Assembly (NCBI GenBank): GCA_007130045.1
Contig: SLTG01000008.1
Location: 1-64,000 of the forward strand
Length of the DNA: 64,000 bases
Direction of reading: 5' to 3'
DNA from: Opitutales bacterium
Lineage (GTDB): Bacteria > Verrucomicrobiota > Verrucomicrobiia > Opitutales > T3Sed10-336
In this document: positions 17,036 through 27,924 of the stretch, piece by piece
How positions within the stretch are numbered: position 1 is the first letter of the stretch
Layout: the number at the start of each line of letters is the position of its first letter
Notes under the pieces: model-generated
Seen by the model: only the letters and a program-made list of their open reading frames with translations
What the model was told of the DNA's origin: nothing
The model's database searches: none
Translations under genes and position numbers: made by a program

Positions 17036-19627
17036 TTACTGGTTCGTCAATCTGACACGCACGCGGAAGAAAAGTTGGGATCGCTCCGGAGCGGGGCGTT
17101 TGTCAACGAATCTTGCGGTTCGTTCAGACAGGTCTCCGATGACCGTGGTGTGCCCGTCTCCCGTTTCCACGAAGGGCCCCATTCCGGTTGCGCGGGCGAT
17201 CGCTGTCCATGTGCGGAGGTCGCCGGATTCCTCCACAGTGAGGATTGCGTCGGGTCGCCTGGCGCGCCTCTGAAACGAAAATTCAACGCATTCGTCATGA
17301 TCGGACGCGACCCGGAGAAGATTGCGCGGGGCGGGCGCGTTCGGATCGAGGCCCAGGGCGTATTTCACAAGGTTGGATACGTTGTCCCCAAAAGGTTTGT
17401 GGCGGGGATTCCTCAGGTGCTCAATCTCGATTTCCCGCGACCACTCCTCGTAGCTGACGGCCGGATCGATGACGAGGTCCCACAAGTTGACGGTTCCGTC
17501 GAGGCTGGCTGTCAGGACCTTCGACCCGTCCGGGTGAAACGCGACCGTACGCACCGCTTGATTATGCCCGGCGAAGGTTCGCAAGAGTTGTCCCGTATCG
17601 CGGTCGAACAGCCGGGCGACTCCGTTAAGGCTACCCGTCAGAATCGATTGACCGTCCGGAGAAAAGGTCGCCGACGTGATCCAGCTTGACTGTGGGCGCA
17701 ACGCCCGGAGGAGCTCGCCGGATTCAACGCTCCAGACGATCGCTGCTCCGTCGTTTCCGCCTGTGACGATCTCTTTGCCTGACGGGGAGAACGCGACCGC
17801 GTTGACCTGGCGGCCGGCGGCTTCGAAACTCCGGACAAGTTCTCCGGTTTCCGCGTTCCAGAGCTTTGCGGTCGAATCGCCGCCGCCGGTAAGGATCGTT
17901 TCTCCGTCGGGCGACACGGCTGCGGAAACGACCCATCGTTCGTGCGCGGTAAAGCTAAGCAGGACTTCCTTTGTCTCAATGCTCCAGACGTTGACGGCGG
18001 AATCCAGGCCTGCGGAAACAATGCGAACGCCGTCCGGAAAGAATGCCAGCGACGAAACCGTTCTCGAATGGCCTTCGAAGCTTTCGGGCATGGTTCCCGA
18101 TTCCACGTTCCAGAGACGGATGACGCCTTTGTCGTCGCCCGTGGCCGCGAACCGGTTATCCGGCGAGAAAGCGACCGAAAAAACGGATTCTTTGCTTTCG
18201 TTGAAGGTTCGCACATCATTCCCTGTATCTATATCCCAAATACGGGTTTCCATTTCACCTCCTGCGAGAACGAATCTGCCGTCGGATGAAAGTGCCGCGG
18301 AACGGAACGATCCTGAATCGCTCTCCAGCGTTCGAATCGGCCGGTACAATATACCATTGCCTTTGACCGGAACAACGCGTTCGCCGTGGAGGACGTCGGA
18401 CCGGATAAAAATGGATCCCTCGTACGCCAATTCCTCGCGAGGAGAGAATGTCACTGTGAGTTCGCGGATCTCCCTGGGTAGGAGCGGTTCGGAGTGGCCG
18501 TCGATTGCGAAGCCCTCAGGAACGCTGATAGCAGACAGGGGAACGGGAGAATCGAGAACGTTGCGGACTCTGAGGGCCAGTTGTTCCGAATCTCCGGCCA
18601 TAAGGGATCCGAAATCGAGGTTGCCCGACAACTCGATTGCATAATCGATCGGATAGGCCTTCCAAAGTTTTGCCGTTCCGTCGCCGCTGCCCGTAAGTAC
18701 TGCCATTCCGTCCCGTGAGAATGCGACGGCGCCGATCGAGGCTCTGTGTCCTTCGAGCCTTCGGAACACCTGATTTCTTATTACATCGCGTATCGCAGCG
18801 TTACCGCTTGAGTTTCCGGTGAGAACGACCTGCCGGTTCGGCGAGAAGGCGGCTGAATTGACGCCCGGGTCGGAGAAGCGGCGGATTTCCCCTCCGGTTT
18901 CCGCGTTCCAGAGCCGAACCGTGCCGTCGTCGCCGGAGGTGAGAATCACCGATCCGTTCATCTGGAAACTCACGGAAGTGACCGCGCCCGCGTGTCCGTG
19001 GAGACTCCGGATCAGTGTTCCCGATTCAGCATCCCAGAGGCGGACGGTGTTTGCCCGGTCGCCGGTAAGAACCCTTGAACCGCTCGGGGAGAAAGCCGCG
19101 GCAACGACCTGGCCGTCGTGTTCCTCGAAGGAACGAATCAAATCTCCGCTCGAAACGTCCCAAATCGCAGCGGTTTTGTCCGAGCCGGCGGTCAGCACCT
19201 TGTCGCCATCCGGAGAGAATGCCACGGAGTTGACCGACGAATTATGGCCGTCGAGAGTGAGCAACGCACTCCCAGACTCCGCATCCCAGAGCCTGGCCGT
19301 ACCATCCGCGCCGCCGGTGAGAACGGACTTTCCGTCGGGGGAGAACGCCACCGACCAGATCCATCCGGTGTGTCCTTCAAAGACCCGGACAGTGCTTCCG
19401 GTTTCGATGCTCCAAAGCCTGGCCGTATGATCGAAACTACCGGTTAGAATCCGGGTTCCATCCGGCGAGAATGCGACGGAATAAACCGGCGAGCCGTGGC
19501 CAACGAATGTACGCAGCGGGTCGTTTTCATCAGCGGATCCGTTCAACGCGCAAAAGAGCGAAAACAGGAACACGGCGGAAGCAAACCGCCTCAAATGGAA
19601 ACGTTTCCAATACATCCAATCCTCCAT
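17036..19627 (-). CDS. WD40-repeat protein with central ASPM/SPD-2/Hydin-like (choice-of-anchor D) domain and DP-rich C-terminal module
   Basis: Repeated VAFSPDG..VLTGS.DGTARLW units; central IELSGNLDFGSLMAGDSEQLALRVRNV; C-term NLVKYALGLDPNAP. Confidence 0.9.
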   Translation of the reverse strand: MEDWMYWKRFHLRRFASAVFLFSLFCALNGSADENDPLRTFVGHGSPVYSVAFSPDGTRILTGSFDHTARLWSIETGSTVRVFEGHTGWIWSVAFSPDGKSVLTGGADGTARLWDAESGSALLTLDGHNSSVNSVAFSPDGDKVLTAGSDKTAAIWDVSSGDLIRSFEEHDGQVVAAAFSPSGSRVLTGDRANTVRLWDAESGTLIRSLHGHAGAVTSVSFQMNGSVILTSGDDGTVRLWNAETGGEIRRFSDPGVNSAAFSPNRQVVLTGNSSGNAAIRDVIRNQVFRRLEGHRASIGAVAFSRDGMAVLTGSGDGTAKLWKAYPIDYAIELSGNLDFGSLMAGDSEQLALRVRNVLDSPVPLSAISVPEGFAIDGHSEPLLPREIRELTVTFSPREELAYEGSIFIRSDVLHGERVVPVKGNGILYRPIRTLESDSGSFRSAALSSDGRFVLAGGEMETRIWDIDTGNDVRTFNESKESVFSVAFSPDNRFAATGDDKGVIRLWNVESGTMPESFEGHSRTVSSLAFFPDGVRIVSAGLDSAVNVWSIETKEVLLSFTAHERWVVSAAVSPDGETILTGGGDSTAKLWNAETGELVRSFEAAGRQVNAVAFSPSGKEIVTGGNDGAAIVWSVESGELLRALRPQSSWITSATFSPDGQSILTGSLNGVARLFDRDTGQLLRTFAGHNQAVRTVAFHPDGSKVLTASLDGTVNLWDLVIDPAVSYEEWSREIEIEHLRNPRHKPFGDNVSNLVKYALGLDPNAPAPRNLLRVASDHDECVEFSFQRRARRPDAILTVEESGDLRTWTAIARATGMGPFVETGDGHTTVIGDLSERTARFVDKRPAPERSQLFFRVRVRLTNQ

Positions 19628-19775
19628 GGCAGATACCGCTGCCGGAAATCACAGTATCGTTTGGGCCGATTGAGAAGTCAATTCAGCGAAACCGCATCCG
19701 TGCCCACAAACCGCAGAACTACGCGGATCAATGAAATATCCGTGGAACGCTTCAACGCGAAGTCGAATCGCTGAA

Positions 19776-22478
19776 TCAGGGATTTTCCGGGGAAGGTGCG
19801 GGTGAACGTTCGAAGGAGCGTCGCGGGTCGAAAGGCAGGCGCCACTGGGGATCCTCCAGCGTGCCGCTGAGCGAGGTTTCCAGGATGTGTCCGAATGGCT
19901 CCAGCAGCCTTCCGAAAATGGCGGATACAAAAGGGACGGGGCTCTGGCGCAGAGGAAAGAGTTTGACGTTGAAATCGAGTGCTCCCCCTTCGACATAGTA
20001 GTCTCCGATTGCTTCCATGCCAACGTTCGGACCCTTCATTTGCAGATCGGGGAAGCGAACAACGCCGTTTTCTAGTTCGAACGAGGATTCGGCCTCATTG
20101 AGTTGAAGCGAGGTGAACCGCAACGGGGTTTGGTCAAGGAGGCGCGAAAGCAGTCCGAGCAATCTGATCCGTCCGAAGTCGGCCTCGCGGACATGCAGGT
20201 CGCCTTTTCCTTCGAATGAAAGGAGGTCTCCGATGCGACCTTCGGCATTCAAGTTGAAATCCGCCTTTCCTCCCAGGTTGCGAAGTTCCTCCAAGGCGCT
20301 TTCGGAGATTTCCCCGGTTCCTGTGTTCGTTGCCAGGCGCTCCAGGGCTTCGCCGAACGAGGTGTCGTCGATCGAAAACGTGAAGGAAAGCAGCGGGTCG
20401 TTTTCGCCGGTGTCGATTTGTGCGGAGGCACGGGCCTCGCCGCCGGAGAAGCCGAAATCAAGGGGATCGAGAGTGAGTTTGGAGCCCGCTAAAAGCCCCG
20501 CGAGCGCCAAGTGATCGAGTGGAATTCCGTGGAATTCAAGCGGTCCATCGCTGCGTGCGGCGATTTTGATGGACGTCTCCTCCGGGGATCCTCCCGGCTG
20601 GAATCGGCCTTTGATGCGAACTTCAGGAGGGGATTCGAGCGCGAACAGGTCAAGGATCTCGGTCCCGGTTCCTCCGAGAAGAGCCTGTGCCGCTTCGTGA
20701 TCGATGCCGCTCTTGAGGTCGAACGCGAAATAGCCCTCCTCGCCCCGGTAATGCAGGTCGCCTTCGACAGTTCCCTCGGTCCGGTCGATCCGGGCATCGA
20801 ATATGTGGGCGTCGTCTTTGGAAACAAAGTAGCTGGCGCGCACGCGATCGGCGTCAACTCCCCGGATCCGCGAATTACGGCCTTCGATGGAGCCTGAAAC
20901 GATCCGCTCGTCCCGGCGGTCCCAGTTTCCTCGAAGGTCCACGCGGGCGACGGGCGGTCCTCCGGCAAACTCGAACTCTCCCCATAACGTTCCCCACCAG
21001 TCCTGGAACCAGGGATCGATATGCATGGGACGAAACGTTCCCTGAAACAGCAGGCGGTAATCCCGCGAACGGAAGTCCGTCCAATAGCTGCCGCCCACTT
21101 CGAAATCACCTCGTTTCAGCTTCAGGGTCGTCACGTCGAATTCGGTGTTCGGGATCCATTGCGCGACCGCATAAGCTGCATCCAGTTCCACGCCGTCGAT
21201 GAAACAGAGGCCGGATCTGAGTTCCAAGTCCGCGTGACGCGGCTCCCAGTTCGGACCGAATTCCAGCATGGCTGTGAGCTCGGGAGCGTCCTCGAACTCT
21301 ACGTCAAAACGAAACCCGGTGTCACGAACTCGCGGACTATCGAGAATGCGCGTCGGATTTACGTCGGCGAATGCCTCGATCACGCCTTCCCCGGTGACCC
21401 AGTTCAGGCTTGCGCGCCCTCTCAGGGATTCTCCTTCGTGGCGAAGGAAGTACGAGAGGTCCGCCCGTTCTTCGTTCGCCCGCCGGCCTTCGACGTAGAG
21501 GGGCCCGACGGATTCGCCGAGGATCGTCGCGCAGGCCGAGGCGAGCCGAACGCGGGTCGGAAGATGGTTTTCGAGGCCGAGACCGGCGGGCAACGTCAAA
21601 TCGGCAACAACGGCCCGAATCTCCGCCCGGTCCGGAACGCGTATGGCTGCGGTGCGTGCGCTGACGGACGCGGGGCGGCCGGTATCGTTCAACACGATCG
21701 CCATTTGTATTTCGGGACGGTCGAATTCGATTCCCGAGACGTGACGGAATCGCTTGGCGGAAACGCGCGCGTTGATGGCGCTCGCGCCGAAGAGATCCCG
21801 TTCAATTGCGATATTCAGGACTCCTTCTTCAACGCCATCGAGCACGTCGTGCTTGAAGCGGAAATACTCCTCGACGCCGCGCACCAACATTTCATTCCAT
21901 GTCAGCTCTTCGACTGGTTCGGGAGGTTCGTCCGGAATTTCCGGTAGCCGGCCGCGCACATTTGCGACAAGATCGCCCGTTCTGAGAAGCAGGTCCGCGA
22001 TAGTCCATTCCTCGTCGTTCCGGACCACGGTGAAAAAAAGGTCGTCCACCAGAGTTCGGTCTTCACCTGAAGGAGTCAATCCAGCGGGGGAGGTGATACG
22101 TCCGCGATCCATCGAGACCGTGCGGCCCTGGAATCGTTTCCAGAGTAGCGCGGCCGGCGAGAACTCGATGACCAGCGACTCCGCTTCCAGAACGAGACCG
22201 GGATGGGTGCTCGATGCGACCCGAACGGATCCCGCGGCCAGCCGGTCCGGAGGGAGCCACTCGATCTCAGCGTGTTCCAGCCACAAACCCTCGGATGCAA
22301 GGTGTTCGCGAAGGCCGCCCAACAGATAATCCGGCACTGGAAGCGTCTTTTGCCACACGACGTAGGACTGGAAAATGACGAATGCGACAAGAAACGCCTG
22401 TAGTGAAATGTGGAATACCTTGCCTGTCCAACGGAGGCAGTTGGTCAGGCGATGGCGGACGGACGCGGCGTTAGGCAT
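19776..22478 (-). CDS. AsmA-like C-terminal region protein (large periplasmic/envelope protein)
   Basis: N-terminal TM, long beta-rich body, C-terminal LQLNEAESSFELENGVVRFPDLQMKGPNVGMEAIGDYYVEGGALDFNVKLFPLR... typical of AsmA-like C-termini. Confidence 0.75.
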   Translation of the reverse strand: MPNAASVRHRLTNCLRWTGKVFHISLQAFLVAFVIFQSYVVWQKTLPVPDYLLGGLREHLASEGLWLEHAEIEWLPPDRLAAGSVRVASSTHPGLVLEAESLVIEFSPAALLWKRFQGRTVSMDRGRITSPAGLTPSGEDRTLVDDLFFTVVRNDEEWTIADLLLRTGDLVANVRGRLPEIPDEPPEPVEELTWNEMLVRGVEEYFRFKHDVLDGVEEGVLNIAIERDLFGASAINARVSAKRFRHVSGIEFDRPEIQMAIVLNDTGRPASVSARTAAIRVPDRAEIRAVVADLTLPAGLGLENHLPTRVRLASACATILGESVGPLYVEGRRANEERADLSYFLRHEGESLRGRASLNWVTGEGVIEAFADVNPTRILDSPRVRDTGFRFDVEFEDAPELTAMLEFGPNWEPRHADLELRSGLCFIDGVELDAAYAVAQWIPNTEFDVTTLKLKRGDFEVGGSYWTDFRSRDYRLLFQGTFRPMHIDPWFQDWWGTLWGEFEFAGGPPVARVDLRGNWDRRDERIVSGSIEGRNSRIRGVDADRVRASYFVSKDDAHIFDARIDRTEGTVEGDLHYRGEEGYFAFDLKSGIDHEAAQALLGGTGTEILDLFALESPPEVRIKGRFQPGGSPEETSIKIAARSDGPLEFHGIPLDHLALAGLLAGSKLTLDPLDFGFSGGEARASAQIDTGENDPLLSFTFSIDDTSFGEALERLATNTGTGEISESALEELRNLGGKADFNLNAEGRIGDLLSFEGKGDLHVREADFGRIRLLGLLSRLLDQTPLRFTSLQLNEAESSFELENGVVRFPDLQMKGPNVGMEAIGDYYVEGGALDFNVKLFPLRQSPVPFVSAIFGRLLEPFGHILETSLSGTLEDPQWRLPFDPRRSFERSPAPSPENP

Positions 22479-22570
22479 GTCTTATTCACGCGGCTTTGCC
22501 GCGCAGCTTAAAGGATTCAACGGATCACTGTGATTTCGGGAAAGCACGGGGTGTTCAGCCCGGACCACAA

Positions 22571-24499
22571 TCAAAACCCGGCGGACTCGTCGGGCTCTGC
22601 GGTGGAATCATCCAAAGCCGGTTCCGGAAATGGAGGTGGAACGTTTTCAAAGGTGTCGATCAGAGATGTGACGGCATCGACAAACGTTTGTCTGGCAAGG
22701 AAAACCACGTTGAGCTCCCACGAGCCGACGAACATGCTCTCCCCGCCCATTTGATCGGTCAGGTACAGCTCGAAATCGGTCGTCAGATCCTCGTCTCCGC
22801 CGGTCAGGGAGTAAGTTGTCTCCAGAATGTAAACCCATGGGCGGTCTTCCTGTCCGAAAGTGAGAATCCGCGGGAATTCATCCAGCACGTAACTTTGGAC
22901 GCGAAGTTGCCGTAACTCGGGAATCAGCGCGAGAACGGCTTTTCGAACCGCTTCGTCCTCTTCATTGAGAACATCGTCCCATGACGCCTGGTCCGACGGG
23001 AGTTCAACGCTGAATATTTCCTGTTCGCGGTCGAGGCTGTAGAGGTTGACCGAGGTGATCCTCGCACCGTCCGGCCGGCTCATGAGCAGGCGATCGCGAT
23101 AAAACTGCGGAAGTACCGGAAGCGCTTCCAGAATGGAGCTGTCCACCGTATACACGAAGGCTTCGCCGTCGATTTTCGCATAGATTTCGTTGGCGCGGGT
23201 CTTGGAAAAATACCCGAGGTGGAGTGTAATTTCGCTGGCGCCATACAGGGTGACGGAGCGCTGAGGTTCGTCCAGACCGAACTCTTCAATATCCTCGGAC
23301 GACGGCGCGTCGCTTCGGAACGAACGTGCCCGCAGCTCTTCCAACCGGCTGATGAGCCTGTTGACGATCGCCGTATCGGAGGGAAGCAGCCGGATCGACT
23401 GGTCGGGCTGGCGGGCGACAAGTTGCCATTGCCCGGTTTCCAATCTCTGGAGGGTGACCGGATCCCTGTTCGGTACGCCGATCTCGATCGACGTAAGCTG
23501 TTCGCGCGAAAATCTCAGAAATTGCCGGTCGCGAAGCGTTTCCCTCGCATCCTTCAGCTCGTCGATTCGATCCGCGTCGACTGTGAAGATCGTCGCCGGC
23601 CCGTCGGCGCGCTGCGGTTTCTTCGCGAAATATTCACGAGTGTCTGTGGTTTCGGCCACTTCGTTGCCGACCAGCAGCTCCTGGCTCCTCATGTTTCCAT
23701 CAAGGGTAATTCTCATCGTCGGCCTGTTGAGGCCGTACTCAGCAAGATCTCCGGTTCCCTCCCCGTTGAACCGACGAACCTTCAGCGCGCTCAGGCGGTT
23801 GACGGTTGTTTGCACGGCGTATTCGTCGGCAGGCACCTGGATGGGCGTTTCAAACGCCCATTTGTCGTCGCTTCGAACGACCCGCATTTTCAGGTTTTGG
23901 GGGGAGGTGATCTCGAGGGTCAGACTGCGGACTTCGAAAAGGGGAATGTCGAAAATCGAGTCACTCCGCAACTGATCAAGAGGCATTGCCAACGCACTCA
24001 ATATTTCCCTCCTGGCAACGTGAATTGTGTCCTTTGCCGGATCGAGAATATAGAGTCGATTGCCGATTCCGCCCGTTGCCGCAAACCGGAGCTCGTAACG
24101 TGTGTTCCCGTAACCGAAGATCAGCGTCATATCGGGGTTGTCCAGACCGTAATCGGCGAGGGTTTGGTCGGTTCGTTCGAGCACGGCGGTGCTGAAGCTC
24201 GTTTCTCGTTCGAGCAATTGAATCTGGTTGAGAATCCGGCTGACGGCGTGGTGGTTGGCGGGCCAGTCGAGCGGCGAGGTCAACCGCCATCGCTCGCGTT
24301 CACGTTCCAGTACATGGGTGTCAGCCAGGTGCTTTCCATCGATCCTGAGGTAATCGACCTGCGCTGTCTCCAGTTGGAATATCCTGTTCGAGGTTTCGGC
24401 GCCCGCATCGGAGCCGAATATCCGGTCCTCGAAGTACAATATGAACGAGAACAACGCGACGTTGAGGATAACGAGAGTGACTGTGATTTTGGTGCGCAT
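22571..24499 (-). CDS. DUF4340 domain protein (gliding/ABC-associated)
   Basis: MRTKITVTLVILNVALFSFILYFE start at 24499; repeated ADYGLDNPDMTLIFG / AEYGLNRPTMRITL units typical of DUF4340. Confidence 0.8.
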   Translation of the reverse strand: MRTKITVTLVILNVALFSFILYFEDRIFGSDAGAETSNRIFQLETAQVDYLRIDGKHLADTHVLERERERWRLTSPLDWPANHHAVSRILNQIQLLERETSFSTAVLERTDQTLADYGLDNPDMTLIFGYGNTRYELRFAATGGIGNRLYILDPAKDTIHVARREILSALAMPLDQLRSDSIFDIPLFEVRSLTLEITSPQNLKMRVVRSDDKWAFETPIQVPADEYAVQTTVNRLSALKVRRFNGEGTGDLAEYGLNRPTMRITLDGNMRSQELLVGNEVAETTDTREYFAKKPQRADGPATIFTVDADRIDELKDARETLRDRQFLRFSREQLTSIEIGVPNRDPVTLQRLETGQWQLVARQPDQSIRLLPSDTAIVNRLISRLEELRARSFRSDAPSSEDIEEFGLDEPQRSVTLYGASEITLHLGYFSKTRANEIYAKIDGEAFVYTVDSSILEALPVLPQFYRDRLLMSRPDGARITSVNLYSLDREQEIFSVELPSDQASWDDVLNEEDEAVRKAVLALIPELRQLRVQSYVLDEFPRILTFGQEDRPWVYILETTYSLTGGDEDLTTDFELYLTDQMGGESMFVGSWELNVVFLARQTFVDAVTSLIDTFENVPPPFPEPALDDSTAEPDESAGF

Positions 24500-24510
24500 T
24501 GCAGATCCGT

Positions 24511-25995
24511 CTATTTTCGGCGTATCCAATAAACAATGATTCCGGAGAGAGCGACCACTCCCGGAAGGAGGCCGAGAAAGGTGAGGCGAAGGTGATTGAT
24601 GTTTTCCCTCGTGAGCACCAGTTCAATGCTCTCGGTTGGCCTGGGCGGAATGTTGATCATGTTGTCGCGGTCCACCATCCAGTTTGCCGTATTGAGGAAA
24701 AGGGTGAGATTGCCCGGCACCCGGACAATCCGGTTGTTCGATACGAAGTCGGAGGTACCGAACACGATCAGGCGTCCGCCGGGTATATTGATGCCGAGCT
24801 GGGACGGAAGTTGCCGTTCGGATACCATCGCGATGCTGAGCGGACCCATCAGGTCGGTTCCGGGGGTGTAGGTCCAGTTCTCGTCGGGTGTGCCATACGC
24901 GCGTTCGCCCCAACTGGTGCGTGAACTGAATATCAGGGGCTGAAGCGAAAGGGAATCGTCGAAAGGCCGCCCCATATCCTCGCGCACGGACCGGATCAGG
25001 CCGCTGACCAGCACGAGATCGTTGTCGAGCAGGCTTTGCGTAATCGGATGTTCCGCATAGCCCCTGAGGATCATATCCCCGCCTCCGGCGAGCGTGCCCT
25101 GATCTTGGTCCAGGATGAGAACGTCGTCAACAAGGACTCCCCATTCGTAAAAGAGTTCGCCCAGACCGTGCCGGCGTCCGGGGTCGATCATAACGATGAG
25201 TCGTCCGGCGTCGTTGGAAAGATACCGCCTCAGGATCTCCTCTTCGTGCGAAAACAGCGGCGTGCGCGGTGCGGCGAGTATAACCAGGTCCGCGTCTTCG
25301 GGAACGCGTCCGGTTTCTCTCAGGTCGAGCGGACGGAGTTGGAAATTCCTGTGGGACAGGGCGTCGCCCAACTCGGATAGTCCGTTGACGGGGTCGGTAT
25401 CGTCCACTCGTTTCACTCCGTGCCCGGTGATGAAATAGATTGTTCTCTGCTGGTCGCTTGCGACGTCGAGAAGTGCGGAAGTAAAAACCTGTTCTCCGCG
25501 AAAGCTTTTTCGCTTTCGATCTTTGGATTCGTAGATTTCGTACGGCTCGATAATTCGCTGTCTGTCCTGGCTTGCGAAAATAATGAGATTCTCCTGCTGA
25601 ACGCCGTATTCGCTCGCGATAAGCTGGGCCTTCTTGCGTTGCTGGTAGATGTTGACGAACTCGACCTCGAAAGTGGCGTCCGGATTGGTGCGGGCGGCGT
25701 ATTCGTACTCCCGAAGCAGGCCGCGAACGTCGCGGTAGAGCTGTTCCATTTCGTCCATTGCGCCTTCCGATGCGATCGTGACGATTACCCTGATCGGCTT
25801 ATCGAGGTTTTCCAGGTACGAAAGGGTCTCGGCGGACAGCGAATAACGGTGGTTCTGGGTCAGGTCGGAGCGCCAGAAGAATTTTGAAGCGATGTGCATC
25901 GCTCCCCCGAAAAGGAGCACGACGAGAACCGTCTGCAGAAACGTGTTCAGCAAGTTGACCCAACGGTAGTGGGTGAAGTCTTTCTTGTGGTTCAT
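24511..25995 (-). CDS. GldG-family ABC transporter substrate/auxiliary protein
   Basis: N-term TM, LTQNHRYSLSAETLSYLENLDKPIRVIV, YFITGHGVKRVDD, C-term TM; context with GldF/GldA. Confidence 0.85.
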   Translation of the reverse strand: MNHKKDFTHYRWVNLLNTFLQTVLVVLLFGGAMHIASKFFWRSDLTQNHRYSLSAETLSYLENLDKPIRVIVTIASEGAMDEMEQLYRDVRGLLREYEYAARTNPDATFEVEFVNIYQQRKKAQLIASEYGVQQENLIIFASQDRQRIIEPYEIYESKDRKRKSFRGEQVFTSALLDVASDQQRTIYFITGHGVKRVDDTDPVNGLSELGDALSHRNFQLRPLDLRETGRVPEDADLVILAAPRTPLFSHEEEILRRYLSNDAGRLIVMIDPGRRHGLGELFYEWGVLVDDVLILDQDQGTLAGGGDMILRGYAEHPITQSLLDNDLVLVSGLIRSVREDMGRPFDDSLSLQPLIFSSRTSWGERAYGTPDENWTYTPGTDLMGPLSIAMVSERQLPSQLGINIPGGRLIVFGTSDFVSNNRIVRVPGNLTLFLNTANWMVDRDNMINIPPRPTESIELVLTRENINHLRLTFLGLLPGVVALSGIIVYWIRRK

Positions 25996-26001
25996 TCCGG
26001 A

Positions 26002-26763
26002 TTAACCTCGCCAGATTTTGCTTCGGACAACGAGGGTGCTGAAGGTGAGCATAAGTATGGTGGAGAAAAGGTAGAAAAACACGGCACGGCTGTCCAGGAT
26101 TCCGCGGCTGAGGTCTTCGGCGTGCTCGAAGATCTGGAGGGCGTCGATCCAGTTGCGGAGGGATGCCGAGTAACCGTCTTCGAGCTGTTTCAACTCCGAC
26201 AGGTAGCGGCTTCCGATGATCATTCCGAACAGCAGCGAGAACGAAAGTATTCCGGCGACAAGCTGGCTGCGTGTAACCGTGCTTGCGAAAATTCCCGTGG
26301 CGATAAAAAGGAGCCCGCTCAACGCCGCGAACGCGAATCCTCCCAGCAGCGGTCCGGCCTCGATGACACGGGCATCGCCGGCGTAATGAAACAGGATGAA
26401 GTTGAATCCGATCGTGATCGACCAGAGGCCGACATAGAGGAAGTACGCCGAGAAAAACTTTGCGAGGACGATTTCGGCGGTTCCCGCGGGGGTGGTCATA
26501 AGATTCTCCAGAGTGCCGAGCCGCTTTTCCTCCGAGAAGCTCTTCATTGTCAGCAGGGGCACCATGAAGAAAACCGGTAGCCAGAAGAGCTGGAAGAAAA
26601 TGACCCAAGGGATAGTCTCCTGCACGCTCTGATTGTAGGTTTCGATCACCCATTGGAACATCGAACCCATCACCAGGAGAAAGAGGAACGCGGCAATGTA
26701 GGTTGCCGGGGAGTAACAGAGTATCCTGATTTCGTGTCTGAGAAGAGTGCCGAAATGTCGCAT
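26002..26763 (-). CDS. ABC transporter permease (GldF-like)
   Basis: Start MRHFGTLLRHEIRILCYSPATYIAAFLFLLV at 26763; multiple TMs; LTMKSFSEEKRLGTLENLMTTP motif. Confidence 0.85.
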   Translation of the reverse strand: MRHFGTLLRHEIRILCYSPATYIAAFLFLLVMGSMFQWVIETYNQSVQETIPWVIFFQLFWLPVFFMVPLLTMKSFSEEKRLGTLENLMTTPAGTAEIVLAKFFSAYFLYVGLWSITIGFNFILFHYAGDARVIEAGPLLGGFAFAALSGLLFIATGIFASTVTRSQLVAGILSFSLLFGMIIGSRYLSELKQLEDGYSASLRNWIDALQIFEHAEDLSRGILDSRAVFFYLFSTILMLTFSTLVVRSKIWRG

Positions 26764-26824
26764 GGTGAATAGAGTGTGGGTCTGCGAGTGAAAAGGTTGG
26801 GTCTCGGTTTTCGGAAGCGACCGG

Positions 26825-27877
26825 CTAGTCTGCCTCCACGGATGATTCCCGCCTCGCTGCGCCGCCGTTATTGCCTCGGTTCGATTTCGGTTTCGGATCG
26901 GGCATGATGACATCCCAGCTTCGTTTTGTCGCTGCCATGAAGACCTCTTCGAGCGTCGATTCGATTCGCTTTAACGAGCGCAACCGAAATCTGCGTCCGG
27001 CCAGAAGCGCGTCGGTGATCTTTTCGCCCAACTCTTCTTCGCTCTCCGTCGAGAGCCTGGCGGTGATGAATCCGTTGTCGTTCCCGGAGGGAAGCAGATC
27101 GACCGACAGGTCGAGACCCGCGCGCTCAAGCGCCGTTGAAATCCCGTGCGGAGGTCCCTTGACTTCAACGATGTACGTCTTCTCGGGAATGAATTCCCGG
27201 CGCAGATTCTCCGGGGTGTTCGCGGCGACGATTCGTCCGCCGTTGATAATCACCACGCGATCGCAGGTCATCTCGATTTCGGGCAGGATATGACTCGAAA
27301 TCAGTATGCTCATCTTTCCCCGGAGGCTGGCGATCAGGTCCCGGATCATTACGATCTGGTGGGGATCGAGGCCGATCGTCGGTTCGTCCATGATGATGAC
27401 TTCCGGTTCGGCGAGGATGCTGTCGGCGATGCCGACCCGTTGGCGGTAGCCCTTCGAAAGAGTGCCGATGATGCGCCTTTGGGCGCGCTTGAGGTCGCAG
27501 ACTTCGAGTACTTCGTCCAGCCGGGAGCGAAGTCGCCGCCGGGGGATCTCCTTGAGGCGACCGCGAAGCTTGAGGTACTCGATAACCCGCATGTCTTCGG
27601 GAAGGGGATTGTTCTCCGGCATGTAACCGACGTGGCGCTTGATTCGCTCCGGGTAACGGGCGACGTCGATGCCGCAAACCGATGCCCACCCGGATGTTGC
27701 CGGAATGAAACCGGTCAGGATTCGCATCGTGGTGCTCTTCCCGGCGCCGTTCGGGCCGAGAAAGCCAATGATCTCCCCTTTCGCCACTTTGAAGGAGACT
27801 TCATTGACTGCTGTGATCCCGGCGTATTTTTTCACCAGGTTGTTTACGAGAATGGATGGTTCGGTGCGTGTCGCCAT
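26825..27877 (-). CDS. ABC transporter ATP-binding protein (GldA-like)
   Basis: FLGPNGAGKSTTMRILTG (Walker A), LSKGYRQRVGIADSIL (signature), VIIMDEPTIGLDP (Walker B). Confidence 0.95.
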   Translation of the reverse strand: MATRTEPSILVNNLVKKYAGITAVNEVSFKVAKGEIIGFLGPNGAGKSTTMRILTGFIPATSGWASVCGIDVARYPERIKRHVGYMPENNPLPEDMRVIEYLKLRGRLKEIPRRRLRSRLDEVLEVCDLKRAQRRIIGTLSKGYRQRVGIADSILAEPEVIIMDEPTIGLDPHQIVMIRDLIASLRGKMSILISSHILPEIEMTCDRVVIINGGRIVAANTPENLRREFIPEKTYIVEVKGPPHGISTALERAGLDLSVDLLPSGNDNGFITARLSTESEEELGEKITDALLAGRRFRLRSLKRIESTLEEVFMAATKRSWDVIMPDPKPKSNRGNNGGAARRESSVEAD

Positions 27878-27924
27878 GCTGGAGCTTACGGTTAATTGTA
27901 CGACAGGCGTTTGGCAACATCGTT

